A program made the position numbers and the translations under genes. This document shows positions 8,182 through 16,154 of a stretch of DNA of 17,744 nt, piece after piece. A model generated the notes under the pieces. That model did no database searches. It had not been told where the DNA came from and was given only the letters and a program-made list of their open reading frames with translations. Positions within the stretch are counted from its first letter, which is position 1; every line of letters starts with the position of its first letter. The stretch is from CAZDFU01 sp964504985 (GTDB lineage: Bacteria; Patescibacteriota; Microgenomatia; Daviesbacterales; UBA10151). Location: the NCBI GenBank assembly GCA_964504985.1, contig CAZDFU010000020.1:1-17744 (forward strand). The letters are read 5' to 3'.

Positions 8182-8187
8182 ATTATA
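8182..8187 (-). promoter_or_regulatory. uvrB -10 box (TATAAT)
   Basis: The minus strand carries a perfect TATAAT eight bases before the uvrB ATG. No good -35 hexamer is present; instead a direct repeat of AGTAAGA/AGTAAA occupies that region. The expected transcription start is at or within a base or two of the start codon. Confidence 0.65.
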
Positions 8188-8195
8188 CATCTTTC

Positions 8196-8212
8196 TTTAC
8201 TAAACTCTTACT
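8196..8212 (-). promoter_or_regulatory. Direct repeat AGTAAGA-N4-AGTAAA upstream of uvrB
   Basis: The minus strand reads AGTAAGA, GTTT, AGTAAA: two near-identical half sites with an 11-bp period. It lies in the -35 region of the uvrB promoter and also upstream of the divergent Rad52-like gene. The same arrangement with the same spacing occurs upstream of lexA (16053-16069). It is a candidate binding site for a shared regulator or activator. Chance is possible in AT-rich DNA. Confidence 0.35.
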
Positions 8213-8243
8213 TCTATCTAGCTTTAATTTAATTTCCAACTGT

Positions 8244-8249
8244 TATAAG
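8244..8249 (+). promoter_or_regulatory. Extended -10 of the Rad52-like gene
   Basis: The sequence TGTTATAAG gives an extended -10 (TGn-TATAAG) ending seven bases before the ATG at 8257. Transcription would begin at or next to the start codon. No clear -35 is present. Confidence 0.5.
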
Positions 8250-8256
8250 TAATCTT

Positions 8257-8778
8257 ATGGAAAAACCTGCTACTTTGGAAAAACTTCCTCAGTATTTAAA
8301 TGAAGCTCAGCTTGCTTTTATTACTCAAAAAACCCCTAAAGAATTTATTAAAACAAGACCAGGTCCTGGTGGATTACCATTAAGTTATGTGGAGGTAGGG
8401 TATGTGATAAATATGTTAAACCAAGTTTTTGGCTGGGATTGGGATTTTAAAGTTTTAGAGCAGCAGATTGGTAAAAAACAGGTTTGGGTCAGGGGTGAGC
8501 TTTCTGTCAGGGCTAAAAACCACACCATTACCAAAGGTCAATTTGGGGGTGCTGACATTAAATTTCATAAGCGGAGCTTTCCCTCTGACGAGGGTAGAAC
8601 TACAGGTGAACCTGTTTCTATTGCAGATGATTTAAAAGCAGCTGCTTCAGATTGCCTTAAAAAATGTGCTTCTATGTTAGGCATTGCAGGAGATGTATAT
8701 TGGAAAGAGTTGGAGATTCAGGCACCTGAACAAGAAGCCAGGGGACCTTCTATAGCTTACTCTCAAAGAGCCTACTGA
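8257..8778 (+). CDS. Rad52/Rad22-family single-strand annealing protein
   Basis: Proteins of this family bind single-stranded DNA and anneal complementary strands in recombinational repair. The 173-residue product is essentially the N-terminal annealing domain alone. The segment LPLSYVEVGYVINMLNQVFG-WDWDF matches the family's conserved helix and Trp motif. A beta-hairpin region (VRGELSVRAKNHTITKGQFG) follows, and the terminal helix DDLKAAASDCLKKCASMLG matches the conserved K-A-x-D-x-LK-x-A element. A C-terminal recombinase-binding tail is lacking. The start is ATG at 8257, seven bases after an extended -10. It is divergent from uvrB, convergent with the GH5 gene (8-base gap), and may be co-regulated with excision repair. 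Family assignment is by motif reading. The role could be strand annealing in damage repair or in recombination of incoming DNA. Confidence 0.82.
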   Translation: MEKPATLEKLPQYLNEAQLAFITQKTPKEFIKTRPGPGGLPLSYVEVGYVINMLNQVFGWDWDFKVLEQQIGKKQVWVRGELSVRAKNHTITKGQFGGADIKFHKRSFPSDEGRTTGEPVSIADDLKAAASDCLKKCASMLGIAGDVYWKELEIQAPEQEARGPSIAYSQRAY

Positions 8779-8786
8779 TAAAAGGG

Positions 8787-10925
8787 CTAATTACAGGTAT
8801 TGAAGTAGTCTGATAACAAATTCATTTTTATTGGCCAGGGAGTTAACCAATCATCTTGCAAAATTCCACCTGTATCTCCTGAATTAGGGTTCCAGCTCCA
8901 GTAAAAAGAATCGCAGATGTGCTTATTTTTCATATAATTTACCCATGTTTGCTGCAAGGTTAAATCCTGCCCGCTGCCTCCATTTGTACCCATCCTGCCT
9001 CCCCATTCCCCTGGAACCAGGCTAAATCCACTGGATGTTAAATATCCAAACTGGGTATCCCAGATAGTACTCATATTATCCGGGAAACTGGGGTCAGTAA
9101 AGTATGTTTGATACCCTACATCAGGCCCATAAACATGGGGGGAAAGAACTAATTTTTGAGCAGGAATTGAACTGGTGGAAATGGGTGTACATCTTTGTGG
9201 TTCTAAATTTGCTCCCCAAAAATGTCCCTGGTTTGAAGAACAACTGCTGTTTTCTCCAATGCCTTCTGCAAAAATCAGCAGGTTTGGGTTAACAGAAAGC
9301 ACAGCCTGCCCTGCTCTTTCCACAGCTTTATTCCAATCAGTTGATAAATTACCAGTCCCCCAGGTAGCAGCACCATGAGGCTCATTTTTTAAATCAATAC
9401 CCAAAAAATTAGGCAGGCTGGAAAAACGGTTGGCCATAGTTTTTAAATCAGTAATCCAGGAAGATTCTGAATAAGAGGGAGTGTACCAAAGCTCAGAAAT
9501 TGCTTCACAATCCGGCCTGTGATGATCCAGCAAAATATACATACCCTGATTATTTAATTCTCCCAAAACTTTATCCAGAACCTGAAGGCTATTTAAACCC
9601 TTCAGATCTGCATTTTTGCTGTAATCTACAGAGGAAACAGAAGTTCCAGAAATTGTTAATGGGCAAACAGGCAACCTGACTGCATTAAAGCCTAAATTTT
9701 TCATTTGTGAAATCATCTCTTTGTAACCTCTTGCCCAAAGCCCATGTACCACATGTGTATTTGTCTCAAAACCAAACCAGTTCACTCCCTTTAACCTAAG
9801 TTGAGCCCCATTTTTAAATATTTTCCCAGCTGAGCTGGTAAAACCTGACAAATTAACAACAGGGGCAGGGGTAGGACTTGGTGAAATGGTAGTCTGGGAA
9901 CTTAAGAGCTGTGTGCTTCTGAAACTTAAGTTACCAATATATAAAGCAGGCTGAGATTGACCTTTTGATTCCTGGATAGCCACACCCTTAATCTGGCGGT
10001 TGCTTGCCCCCAAATCTGAAAACAAAATATTATAAGTTTTAAAGGTGTCTTGGGGTATAGGACCAAAATTAGATAAGGGTAAACTTTTAATAGGTTGGTT
10101 ATTAACATCATACACAATCACCTGATATTGTTGGTTAGCACTGCTTGCTTTAGCATGGAAACTAAGGTATTGATAAGGACTGCTATTAACCGGTACATCT
10201 GTATGAAGATAAAAAGCTGACCAGGGGTTATTGGCTGTGAATGTTACCACAGAAGCAAGGTTAACTCCTGCACCCCATGACCAGTTTATCCAGGAAGCTG
10301 CCAGTGAATCCGTGTAAATATCCAAAGATGTGGAAGATGGAAGAGGCGTTGGAGACGGAAGAGGTGAAGGAAGCGATGCTGGTTTGACAAATTCCAGCTG
10401 ATCTAAAAATACAGGCTGCTGGTTATTTCCTGTAATATCCTGCCAGGCAATGCCTTTGATAAACCTGGGGGATATTGAAGAAACAGGGATATTGTATATC
10501 TTATAAGAGTTAGTAGGTATGTCACCGCCAAAATCAATTAAATTAAGTTGTGTTGAGGCATTATTATTACCATCATAAATAAGCAGTTTGAATTTGGTAT
10601 TAGCTGAAACAGCCTGCATGGAAAACCTTAAGAAGCTAAAAGATGAAATATCCAGTCCTGAGTCAGAATGAAGATATAAAGCACCCCACCCATTTGGTCC
10701 AAAGGCTATAGATTTACTGCCGGAAAAAATAGGGACTGGATTATCAAAATTAACCCAGCTACTCCAGGACCAGTTTACCCAACCTGATGTGAGGGAATCA
10801 GTATAAAGAGAAGTAGTAACATCTGCAGCATATGCAGGAGTTACCAGATTACCAAACAAGGGGAAAACAAAAGTTAAAACAGTGTAAAAGAAGCTGAGCA
10901 GTAAACTTTTAGCTTTGCTGATCAT
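8787..10925 (-). CDS. Secreted GH5 endoglucanase with two N-terminal tandem modules
   Basis: The 712-residue protein (from ATG 10925) has a signal peptide ending at AYA (residue 33). Two homologous ~140-residue modules follow (35-184 and 201-336; both start with YTDSL and contain NWSW), separated by Pro/Ser/Thr linkers. The C-terminal catalytic domain (361-712) closely resembles GH5 endo-1,4-glucanases of the Acidothermus E1 type: KGVNWFGFET, RLP, LDHHRPDC, LKNEPHG (acid/base Glu ~515), SPHVYG, PGEWGG (nucleophile Glu ~640) and SWNPNSGDTGGIL. An upstream in-frame TTG (10967) is rejected as a start because it is the first base of a TTGACA promoter box. It hydrolyses beta-1,4-glucan outside the cell. 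Its position after a glucan synthase operon suggests trimming or release of the polymer, though feeding on external cellulose is an alternative. Confidence 0.93.
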   Translation of the reverse strand: MISKAKSLLLSFFYTVLTFVFPLFGNLVTPAYAADVTTSLYTDSLTSGWVNWSWSSWVNFDNPVPIFSGSKSIAFGPNGWGALYLHSDSGLDISSFSFLRFSMQAVSANTKFKLLIYDGNNNASTQLNLIDFGGDIPTNSYKIYNIPVSSISPRFIKGIAWQDITGNNQQPVFLDQLEFVKPASLPSPLPSPTPLPSSTSLDIYTDSLAASWINWSWGAGVNLASVVTFTANNPWSAFYLHTDVPVNSSPYQYLSFHAKASSANQQYQVIVYDVNNQPIKSLPLSNFGPIPQDTFKTYNILFSDLGASNRQIKGVAIQESKGQSQPALYIGNLSFRSTQLLSSQTTISPSPTPAPVVNLSGFTSSAGKIFKNGAQLRLKGVNWFGFETNTHVVHGLWARGYKEMISQMKNLGFNAVRLPVCPLTISGTSVSSVDYSKNADLKGLNSLQVLDKVLGELNNQGMYILLDHHRPDCEAISELWYTPSYSESSWITDLKTMANRFSSLPNFLGIDLKNEPHGAATWGTGNLSTDWNKAVERAGQAVLSVNPNLLIFAEGIGENSSCSSNQGHFWGANLEPQRCTPISTSSIPAQKLVLSPHVYGPDVGYQTYFTDPSFPDNMSTIWDTQFGYLTSSGFSLVPGEWGGRMGTNGGSGQDLTLQQTWVNYMKNKHICDSFYWSWNPNSGDTGGILQDDWLTPWPIKMNLLSDYFNTCN

Positions 10926-10938
10926 AGGCAGAGGCGAA

Positions 10939-10967
10939 ATACTATCAGCAAAACTTTTTTTTGTCAA
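10939..10967 (-). promoter_or_regulatory. Promoter of the GH5 gene
   Basis: TTGACA (10967-10962), exactly 17 bases, then TAGTAT (10944-10939) on the minus strand. The ATG at 10925 is 13 bases beyond the -10, giving a leader of about 7 nt. The -35 also lies in a weak inverted repeat (AAAACTT/AAGTTTT). This element gives the endoglucanase expression independent of the upstream synthase operon and fixes its start codon. Confidence 0.65.
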
Positions 10968-11020
10968 GTTTTATTTAAGAAATGCTATCAAGATTCTGTA
11001 AGAATTAGGAAAGAAGTAGA

Positions 11021-12523
11021 TTATGTAGGTAAATCAACATCATACCTTAATCTGTAAACCCTAATTTCAAGGCCCGGAGAAAACCTCTGCTGATCCAGAA
11101 GCTGGGTACTTTTATCAAAGTATTCCCTGATATCTTTTTCATAACCCTGATCATAGGAGAGTACTAAAAAAATCCTGATATTTTGAGTTTTGTAATTATC
11201 AACCTGGGAAACTAATTTCTCTTTGGAAAAAGGAGGTATAATTCCTTTAGTAAATCTATCCCAGGAAGGAATAGTATCCATTGCTGCTCCTCCTTTGTAG
11301 TAATACTCAACAGGATAAATAGTAAATGGGGAGGAGATAACAATAATATCCTTTGGAGTAGTTTTTTGATTTAAATAATCTGCAACCTGGCGGTAATCTT
11401 CTTTTATGGGTGAATAAACAGAAATATTCTGGTAAACCAGAGCAGCCAAACTAAGAAAGGCTAAAAAAACACCAACCATGACCTTTTTCCTTATTAAAGT
11501 CAAAAGTATCCATGCCAGGATTAAAAATAGGCTGGGTGTTACAAAAATCAGGTATCTTGATAAAAATAATGGCCTTAAAATAATGGATATAATAAAAGCC
11601 AAAATTACAGGCAAGATTGTCAGCAGGACAAAATAGTCCAGTAAACGGGGCCGGAACTTAACTCTTTTGGTGAATATTAAAAACATGATTATGATAGAAA
11701 GTGGCCACAAAGATACCAAAGTAGACTGAATATCCTGGGATTGAAACCCAAACAGGAAGTTTATAAATGTTTGGAAGATATTATAAGTTGATGGTTGTGG
11801 TATCAAAGGCTGGGTATTGGAAGCAGAGCCCAATCTAAAAACATAAATAATCCATGGAAAAAACAGAACAAAAGCACTTCCTGAAATCAGAAAGAATTTG
11901 AAAATTATCTGCCTTAAAGCTAAATTAGGTTCAAGATTTCTCTGAAAAAGAGAAGGGGTATATTTGGCAAACAAAAATATTATCTGGGTAAATAATTGAA
12001 ATACAAAAAAATAATGGGTAAAAAAACCTAGCAGGCTGGTAACAAGTAAGGCTGTTTTCCCGCTTTTACCTGCAGATTTAAAAAAAACTATAAAACTTAA
12101 GCTTTGAAGGGTGCTGATTAAAATAAACAGGGTATACATCCTGGTCTCAGCTGCATACCAGATGATAAAAGGCGACAGGGAAAAAAGAGCAATTGTCAAA
12201 ATAGCCAGCCTGTTATCAGATACCTCACTTGCAAGTTTATATATAGCAAAAAAAGATAAAATAAAAAATATAAGGGATAACAATCTGCTGACAAAAACGT
12301 CTGTGCCAAAAATCTGTATCCAAAAATGAAGGAGCAAAAAATATAAAGGAACGTGCACATCCTGGCCTACAAAGTTTAAAATCTCACCTACTGATTTTGT
12401 AGCCACCCAAATAGATTGAGATTCATCAAGCCTCAGTGATTGTGAGTAAAGGGTAAATACAATCGCCAGAACAGAGGCCAAAAGAATCAACAGCAAAGGG
12501 CTTGCAGATCTTACCGTATTCAT
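11021..12523 (-). CDS. Membrane glycosyltransferase, GT39/ArnT-like (polyprenyl-sugar dependent)
   Basis: The 500-residue, multi-pass protein has about ten hydrophobic helices followed by a soluble C-terminal region (~375-500). The first extracytoplasmic loop has the Asp-Glu pair of the PMT/GT39-GT83 superfamily (RLDES, Asp33-Glu34). It is followed by DVHVPLYF (Asp55, His57) and AETRMYT, both typical of this GT-C fold. Such enzymes move a sugar from a polyprenyl-phosphate carrier onto a protein, lipid or glycan on the outer face. The ATG at 12523 overlaps the GT2 stop as ATGA, so the genes are probably co-translated. The substrate is unknown; decorating the glucan or the surface protein of this operon is inference. 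Confidence 0.83.
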   Translation of the reverse strand: MNTVRSASPLLLILLASVLAIVFTLYSQSLRLDESQSIWVATKSVGEILNFVGQDVHVPLYFLLLHFWIQIFGTDVFVSRLLSLIFFILSFFAIYKLASEVSDNRLAILTIALFSLSPFIIWYAAETRMYTLFILISTLQSLSFIVFFKSAGKSGKTALLVTSLLGFFTHYFFVFQLFTQIIFLFAKYTPSLFQRNLEPNLALRQIIFKFFLISGSAFVLFFPWIIYVFRLGSASNTQPLIPQPSTYNIFQTFINFLFGFQSQDIQSTLVSLWPLSIIIMFLIFTKRVKFRPRLLDYFVLLTILPVILAFIISIILRPLFLSRYLIFVTPSLFLILAWILLTLIRKKVMVGVFLAFLSLAALVYQNISVYSPIKEDYRQVADYLNQKTTPKDIIVISSPFTIYPVEYYYKGGAAMDTIPSWDRFTKGIIPPFSKEKLVSQVDNYKTQNIRIFLVLSYDQGYEKDIREYFDKSTQLLDQQRFSPGLEIRVYRLRYDVDLPT

Positions 12524-14085
12524 TTGTCATAACTTTGCTCCGCACCAGACGGTACAGGGTTTTGTGCAACAACCCTTACTAATCCTCTTATATAAAAATT
12601 AACATCTAAAAGCTGTTCCCATTTGAATGATGCTGCAATAAAGGGAATAAACATTACAATATTAAAAACAGTCCAGGAAAGATTAGCAGCAACTGATGGG
12701 TTTATCCCTTCCCGGAGTACTGCCACCACCAAACCAACTATCCCAAGCAGAATATAAAGAAGATGGGGATAAGCCAAAAAAAGAAAGTTTCCCTCTAATG
12801 CTTTTTTAGATGTTACCGAAAAGCTGGTTTTTATCCCAAATATTAAATCTTTTAGGGCAGAAAGCTGCAGGATAAAGCTGGAATGGGAAAAAGCTATTGC
12901 TTTAAAAGTCAACGATCCTCTTGATACCAAATTTAAAGTATAAAAAACCAAAAAAATAAAAGGCACAAAGTATAGGATAAATGAAGTGGTGGTTTCCCCG
13001 ACAGGCTTTATACCTGTATAAAGGAAAATAAGAGGCATTAACATATCTATAAACACCACTAAACCATTTAAGTAAAATGCAGCAGAAGATATAAATTGAA
13101 TCTTTTGAGCCCAGCTTAAATCTTTTTTAAATAAAGGGTTTTGCCCAAACAAAACCTCTAAGGACCCTCTTGCCCATCTGTGTTGTTGGTTGTAATAAGA
13201 TAATAAATCTACAGGTGATAAACCTTCTGCTAATACTTCTTTTAAGTAATGTGACCTCCAACCTTTTTGGTAGATATAAAGGGAAGTTAAAAAATCCTCA
13301 GCAATATTATCTTCACACATCCCCCCCGCCTCTTCCAAAGCCTTTCTCCGTATCCCAACATTGGTTCCGCAGATAATAGCACTCCCTTGCCTGTCTTTCC
13401 CTTCCATAATTGGGCCAAAGAAGAATTTTTGCTGCTGCCAGGCAGCCTGGGTAACCCGGTTTTGACGGTAGTTTTTGTAGTACTGTGGTGTTTGTACAAA
13501 CCCCACTTTTCTGTCCTTAAAAAAGGGGATTATTTTTCTTAAAAACTGTGGATGGACAACCATATCAGCATCGAGGATTACTACAATTTCTGATGTGGTT
13601 TGCCTTAAGGCATTATTAATATTACCTGCTTTTGCTCCCCCTCCTATTGTTCTGGTTATACATCCAATCTTAAGCTTGTTGGCCAGTTTATTTATTTCCT
13701 GCCAGTTAGCTTTGGAAGCAGCTAAACCATCGTTTAGCAGGTAAACTTTATAATTTCCATAGTCTAAATTCTTCACAGCCTCTGCTGTTTTTCTTACTAA
13801 CTCAACTGGTTCCCCTGCTACGGTGATAAAAACATCTACACTGGGAATAAAACGTTCATCAAAAGTCCTTGGTTTGGTTTTTTCTTTAAAAGGCCAGATA
13901 GTCTGCCAAAAAGTCATGGCCATAAAGATATGATAAATCTCACCAAGAAAAAGAGCTGAATAAAGAACAGGATGGTCTATGTGCGCTGGGTCAAACCACC
14001 AGGATAAATATATCAGTGCAGCTGCCATATTGGTTAACAGCAAAAATACGGATATCTTTCTTGATGTAATTGTTAGATTCCTCAT
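12520..14085 (-). CDS. BcsA-like processive GT2 beta-glucan synthase, no PilZ domain
   Basis: The 521-residue protein has two N-terminal transmembrane helices, a cytosolic GT-A domain (~80-310) and about five or six C-terminal helices. Catalytic motifs of cellulose-synthase-type enzymes are in order: Asp84 (VDVFITVAGEP), NDG (118-120, where DDG is usual), DAD (172-174), FVQTP (197-200), ED (263-264) and QxxRW (QQHRW, 300-304). Such enzymes polymerise UDP-sugars and extrude the chain through their own membrane channel. The protein ends at ~520, without the PilZ domain through which c-di-GMP activates BcsA, and no BcsB or BcsC gene is adjacent. It overlaps the GH8 and GT39 genes by ATGA on each side. 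A cellulose-like product is favoured by the neighbouring GH8 and GH5 genes; another beta-glucan or mannan is possible. Confidence 0.9.
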   Translation of the reverse strand: MRNLTITSRKISVFLLLTNMAAALIYLSWWFDPAHIDHPVLYSALFLGEIYHIFMAMTFWQTIWPFKEKTKPRTFDERFIPSVDVFITVAGEPVELVRKTAEAVKNLDYGNYKVYLLNDGLAASKANWQEINKLANKLKIGCITRTIGGGAKAGNINNALRQTTSEIVVILDADMVVHPQFLRKIIPFFKDRKVGFVQTPQYYKNYRQNRVTQAAWQQQKFFFGPIMEGKDRQGSAIICGTNVGIRRKALEEAGGMCEDNIAEDFLTSLYIYQKGWRSHYLKEVLAEGLSPVDLLSYYNQQHRWARGSLEVLFGQNPLFKKDLSWAQKIQFISSAAFYLNGLVVFIDMLMPLIFLYTGIKPVGETTTSFILYFVPFIFLVFYTLNLVSRGSLTFKAIAFSHSSFILQLSALKDLIFGIKTSFSVTSKKALEGNFLFLAYPHLLYILLGIVGLVVAVLREGINPSVAANLSWTVFNIVMFIPFIAASFKWEQLLDVNFYIRGLVRVVAQNPVPSGAEQSYDK

Positions 14086-15254
14086 AAGTTATTAATTTGT
14101 CCTGTAAAAAGGGCTGTTCCAAACCAAAGCCAATTCTGATCAAAATAAGACACATTTTCCTTAAATTGGTTTTGATCATTTGAATAAAGCCTGAGAATTT
14201 TTTCTTCATAAACTTTTTGAGCTAATTTTGAGTCTACTAGCTTTAAAAAGAACAAAGAGGTGGCATACATAGATGGTGACTCGTTACCGGACAATCTTTT
14301 CCCATCGTGTGCATATCTATCTGCAAGTTCTCCATTTTGTTTTAAATCCTCAATTAGGACTTTAAAATTAGACTCCAAATATTTTTTCGCCCTTTCTTCT
14401 TTATTTAATTCCCAATCCAGAGCTACCCTCCATGGAACCCTTAAGGCATCATAAGAATAATCTGTGGATAATTTATCTAAACCTGATGCAACAAGGTTTT
14501 CTGAAGCTTTTTCCATCTCTACCCAATCAGGAGGCATACCAGATCCTTTGCTCTTATCCAGATTTGCATAACCAACTTTGTCTAAAAGCTCATACAGTGG
14601 ATCAATTAAACTTAACCAATCATGGCCTGGATCTGTGGCTGCAAAGATCCTGAAATTATATGGGCCCAAGTATGAAGGATTCAACACAAACCTATCAGAT
14701 CCTTTTGCCCAATTCCCTGCTATCAGGTAATTTTTTCCACCCGCCTGATCAACTTCTTTATCCCATATATCTTTCAAAATAGGCATTGCCTCATCCTGAT
14801 AACTTGGGGTACTCCAACGCCTGGAGGCCAAAATTAAAGCCAAAGCTATATCTGAATCAGCATCAGAAGCTGAATTCTCCCCGCCCCCTTCTAAAAAACC
14901 ATAACTGCCATCCAGCTTTTGTCCCCACCTCCAGCCAAATAGATTATCATCTGCTCTTTTAAGATTGTCTTCCGTCCATTTCCAGCTTTTATCAAATTGC
15001 GCTTTATCATCTATCCATACTGCCCTAAGCATTGCATAAGACTGTCCTTCTGAAGTTGTTATAAATCCTACTGGATCAATTACCCTGCCATCTTCATTGA
15101 TAAACTTATCCTTATATTTCTCCCAGGAAGATGTTAAAAGAGTCCTTGCAGAAAACGTTCTTGTTAAAGAGCTATATTTACTGTTAATGTACAAAACTGT
15201 TAATACCCCTGTTACTCCTAATAAGATTAATAGGTATGCAAGCTGTCTATTCAT
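14082..15254 (-). CDS. Membrane-anchored GH8 endoglucanase (BcsZ-like)
   Basis: The 390-residue protein has one N-terminal transmembrane helix (~5-23), which probably tethers the enzyme outside the membrane. GH8 signatures are TTSEGQSYAMLRAV (general acid Glu69), ASDADSDIALAL (Asp131/Asp133), LNPSYLGPYNFRIFA, and YDALRVPWRVALDW, whose Asp269 matches the catalytic base of the CelA/BcsZ group. Family members cut beta-1,4-glucan, and in cellulose operons they edit the nascent chain and aid export. The start is ATG at 15254, 13 bases after the surface-protein stop, with only a weak GAAGAG upstream. The stop overlaps the GT2 start. All expected catalytic residues appear present. Confidence 0.92.
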   Translation of the reverse strand: MNRQLAYLLILLGVTGVLTVLYINSKYSSLTRTFSARTLLTSSWEKYKDKFINEDGRVIDPVGFITTSEGQSYAMLRAVWIDDKAQFDKSWKWTEDNLKRADDNLFGWRWGQKLDGSYGFLEGGGENSASDADSDIALALILASRRWSTPSYQDEAMPILKDIWDKEVDQAGGKNYLIAGNWAKGSDRFVLNPSYLGPYNFRIFAATDPGHDWLSLIDPLYELLDKVGYANLDKSKGSGMPPDWVEMEKASENLVASGLDKLSTDYSYDALRVPWRVALDWELNKEERAKKYLESNFKVLIEDLKQNGELADRYAHDGKRLSGNESPSMYATSLFFLKLVDSKLAQKVYEEKILRLYSNDQNQFKENVSYFDQNWLWFGTALFTGQINNL

Positions 15255-15267
15255 TGTTTTTATCTCT

Positions 15268-15993
15268 TCAACTAGTTTCCACTCTGACAGGAGGGAAGGT
15301 AATTTCTTCTTTTTTGGATTTTTTTAGCAAAGGCTTAAAGAAACGGGGATTAATTAGATAAATGCCGGTAAAAATAGAAAATATGGATACAGCCATAACA
15401 AAGGCATTTGCCTGGGCAGGTATTTTAGATTCAGAATATAGCGTTTTATAACCTGAGAATTTTGGAAGGATGTTAGGAGCATTTATTTCTCCTAACATTA
15501 GCTCCTCTGGATCTACAACTTCTGAACCTATAACTTCCTCAGAATTTAAATTAGAAACAGAAGAAGGATTATTTTCACTTGGCTGCTTAGAAACACCCTC
15601 TATCGGGGATTTTTCTTCTATTTTGGCAATTTGCTTCTCATTATCTTTTTTTGATCCGTTTTGAGATGGTGGCCCTTGTGGTGTATTTTCTTGTGCTATG
15701 CCAATGTCAGTGTTAAAGAGAGCAACTGCAGGTATAATAGGCTCTTTTGAGGCTTGAGAAGGTAAGGGTTGAATACTTAAAGGCTCCTCCTTTTTTCCTT
15801 CATTATTTAAGATATTATTACCAGAGTTTCCTTCATTTCCCAAACCTACATTATCAGATTCTGGATTAAAAGATTCTACATTAGAATCTCTGCTGCCTGA
15901 ATCACTATCAGATCCTTCTGCTGCATACACAGGTATACTAGCAAGGAAGGGAAAAAATAGTAATATTAAAAGTATTGACAAAAATTTTCTCAT
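15268..15993 (-). CDS. Low-complexity surface protein with signal peptide and C-terminal membrane anchor
   Basis: I do not recognise a family. The 241-residue product has a signal peptide (MRKFLSILLILLFFPFLASI, cleavage near VYA-AEG at ~25). A long Ser/Asn/Glu/Gly/Pro-rich region without predicted structure follows (~26-190). A transmembrane helix (~195-217) and a basic cytoplasmic tail (KPLLKKSKKEE) complete it. It is the first gene of the GH8-GT2-GT39 operon and is divergent from lexA. Residues such as PESDN, NEGNSGNN and SENNPSS suggest an extended, possibly glycosylated stalk. It may span the wall and hold the synthase-glucanase machinery, or be a substrate of the GT39 enzyme; both are guesses. 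The start is ATG at 15993, with no Shine-Dalgarno sequence. A weak TAAAGA box lies ten bases upstream. Confidence 0.75.
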   Translation of the reverse strand: MRKFLSILLILLFFPFLASIPVYAAEGSDSDSGSRDSNVESFNPESDNVGLGNEGNSGNNILNNEGKKEEPLSIQPLPSQASKEPIIPAVALFNTDIGIAQENTPQGPPSQNGSKKDNEKQIAKIEEKSPIEGVSKQPSENNPSSVSNLNSEEVIGSEVVDPEELMLGEINAPNILPKFSGYKTLYSESKIPAQANAFVMAVSIFSIFTGIYLINPRFFKPLLKKSKKEEITFPPVRVETS

Positions 15994-16052
15994 AGGACTT
16001 CTATCTTTAAAAGCTATCCTATCTTCTTTGGATAATTTATTTACAAACTTTT

Positions 16053-16069
16053 AGTAAGAAATCAGTAAA
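16053..16069 (+). promoter_or_regulatory. Direct repeat AGTAAGA-N4-AGTAAA upstream of lexA
   Basis: AGTAAGA, AATC, AGTAAA: two half sites with an 11-bp period, matching the element upstream of uvrB in sequence and spacing. It lies in the 161-bp region between lexA and the divergent glucan operon, about 85 bases before the lexA ATG. It is a candidate site shared by damage-response genes; no protein can be assigned to it from sequence alone. Confidence 0.3.
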
Positions 16070-16116
16070 AATTAATCTAAATTTTTTTTGACACTGTTTG
16101 ATATATAAAGTTCATA

Positions 16117-16145
16117 TTGACATATTCGGGTTTTGTTGGTAAATT
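16117..16145 (+). promoter_or_regulatory. lexA promoter
   Basis: TTGACA (16117-16122), 17 bases, then TAAATT (16140-16145). The ATG at 16155 is nine bases past the -10, so the mRNA would carry at most a few leader bases. A second TTGACA at 16088-16093 has no good -10 at standard spacing. No Gram-positive SOS box (GAAC-N4-GTTC) is visible here. Confidence 0.55.
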
Positions 16146-16154
16146 AATAATTAT

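Noticed and set aside
16036..16154. Gram-positive SOS box GAAC-N4-GTTC at lexA, or a CTG-N10-CAG box
   Set aside because: Neither pattern is present here or in the uvrB-rad52-like promoter region.
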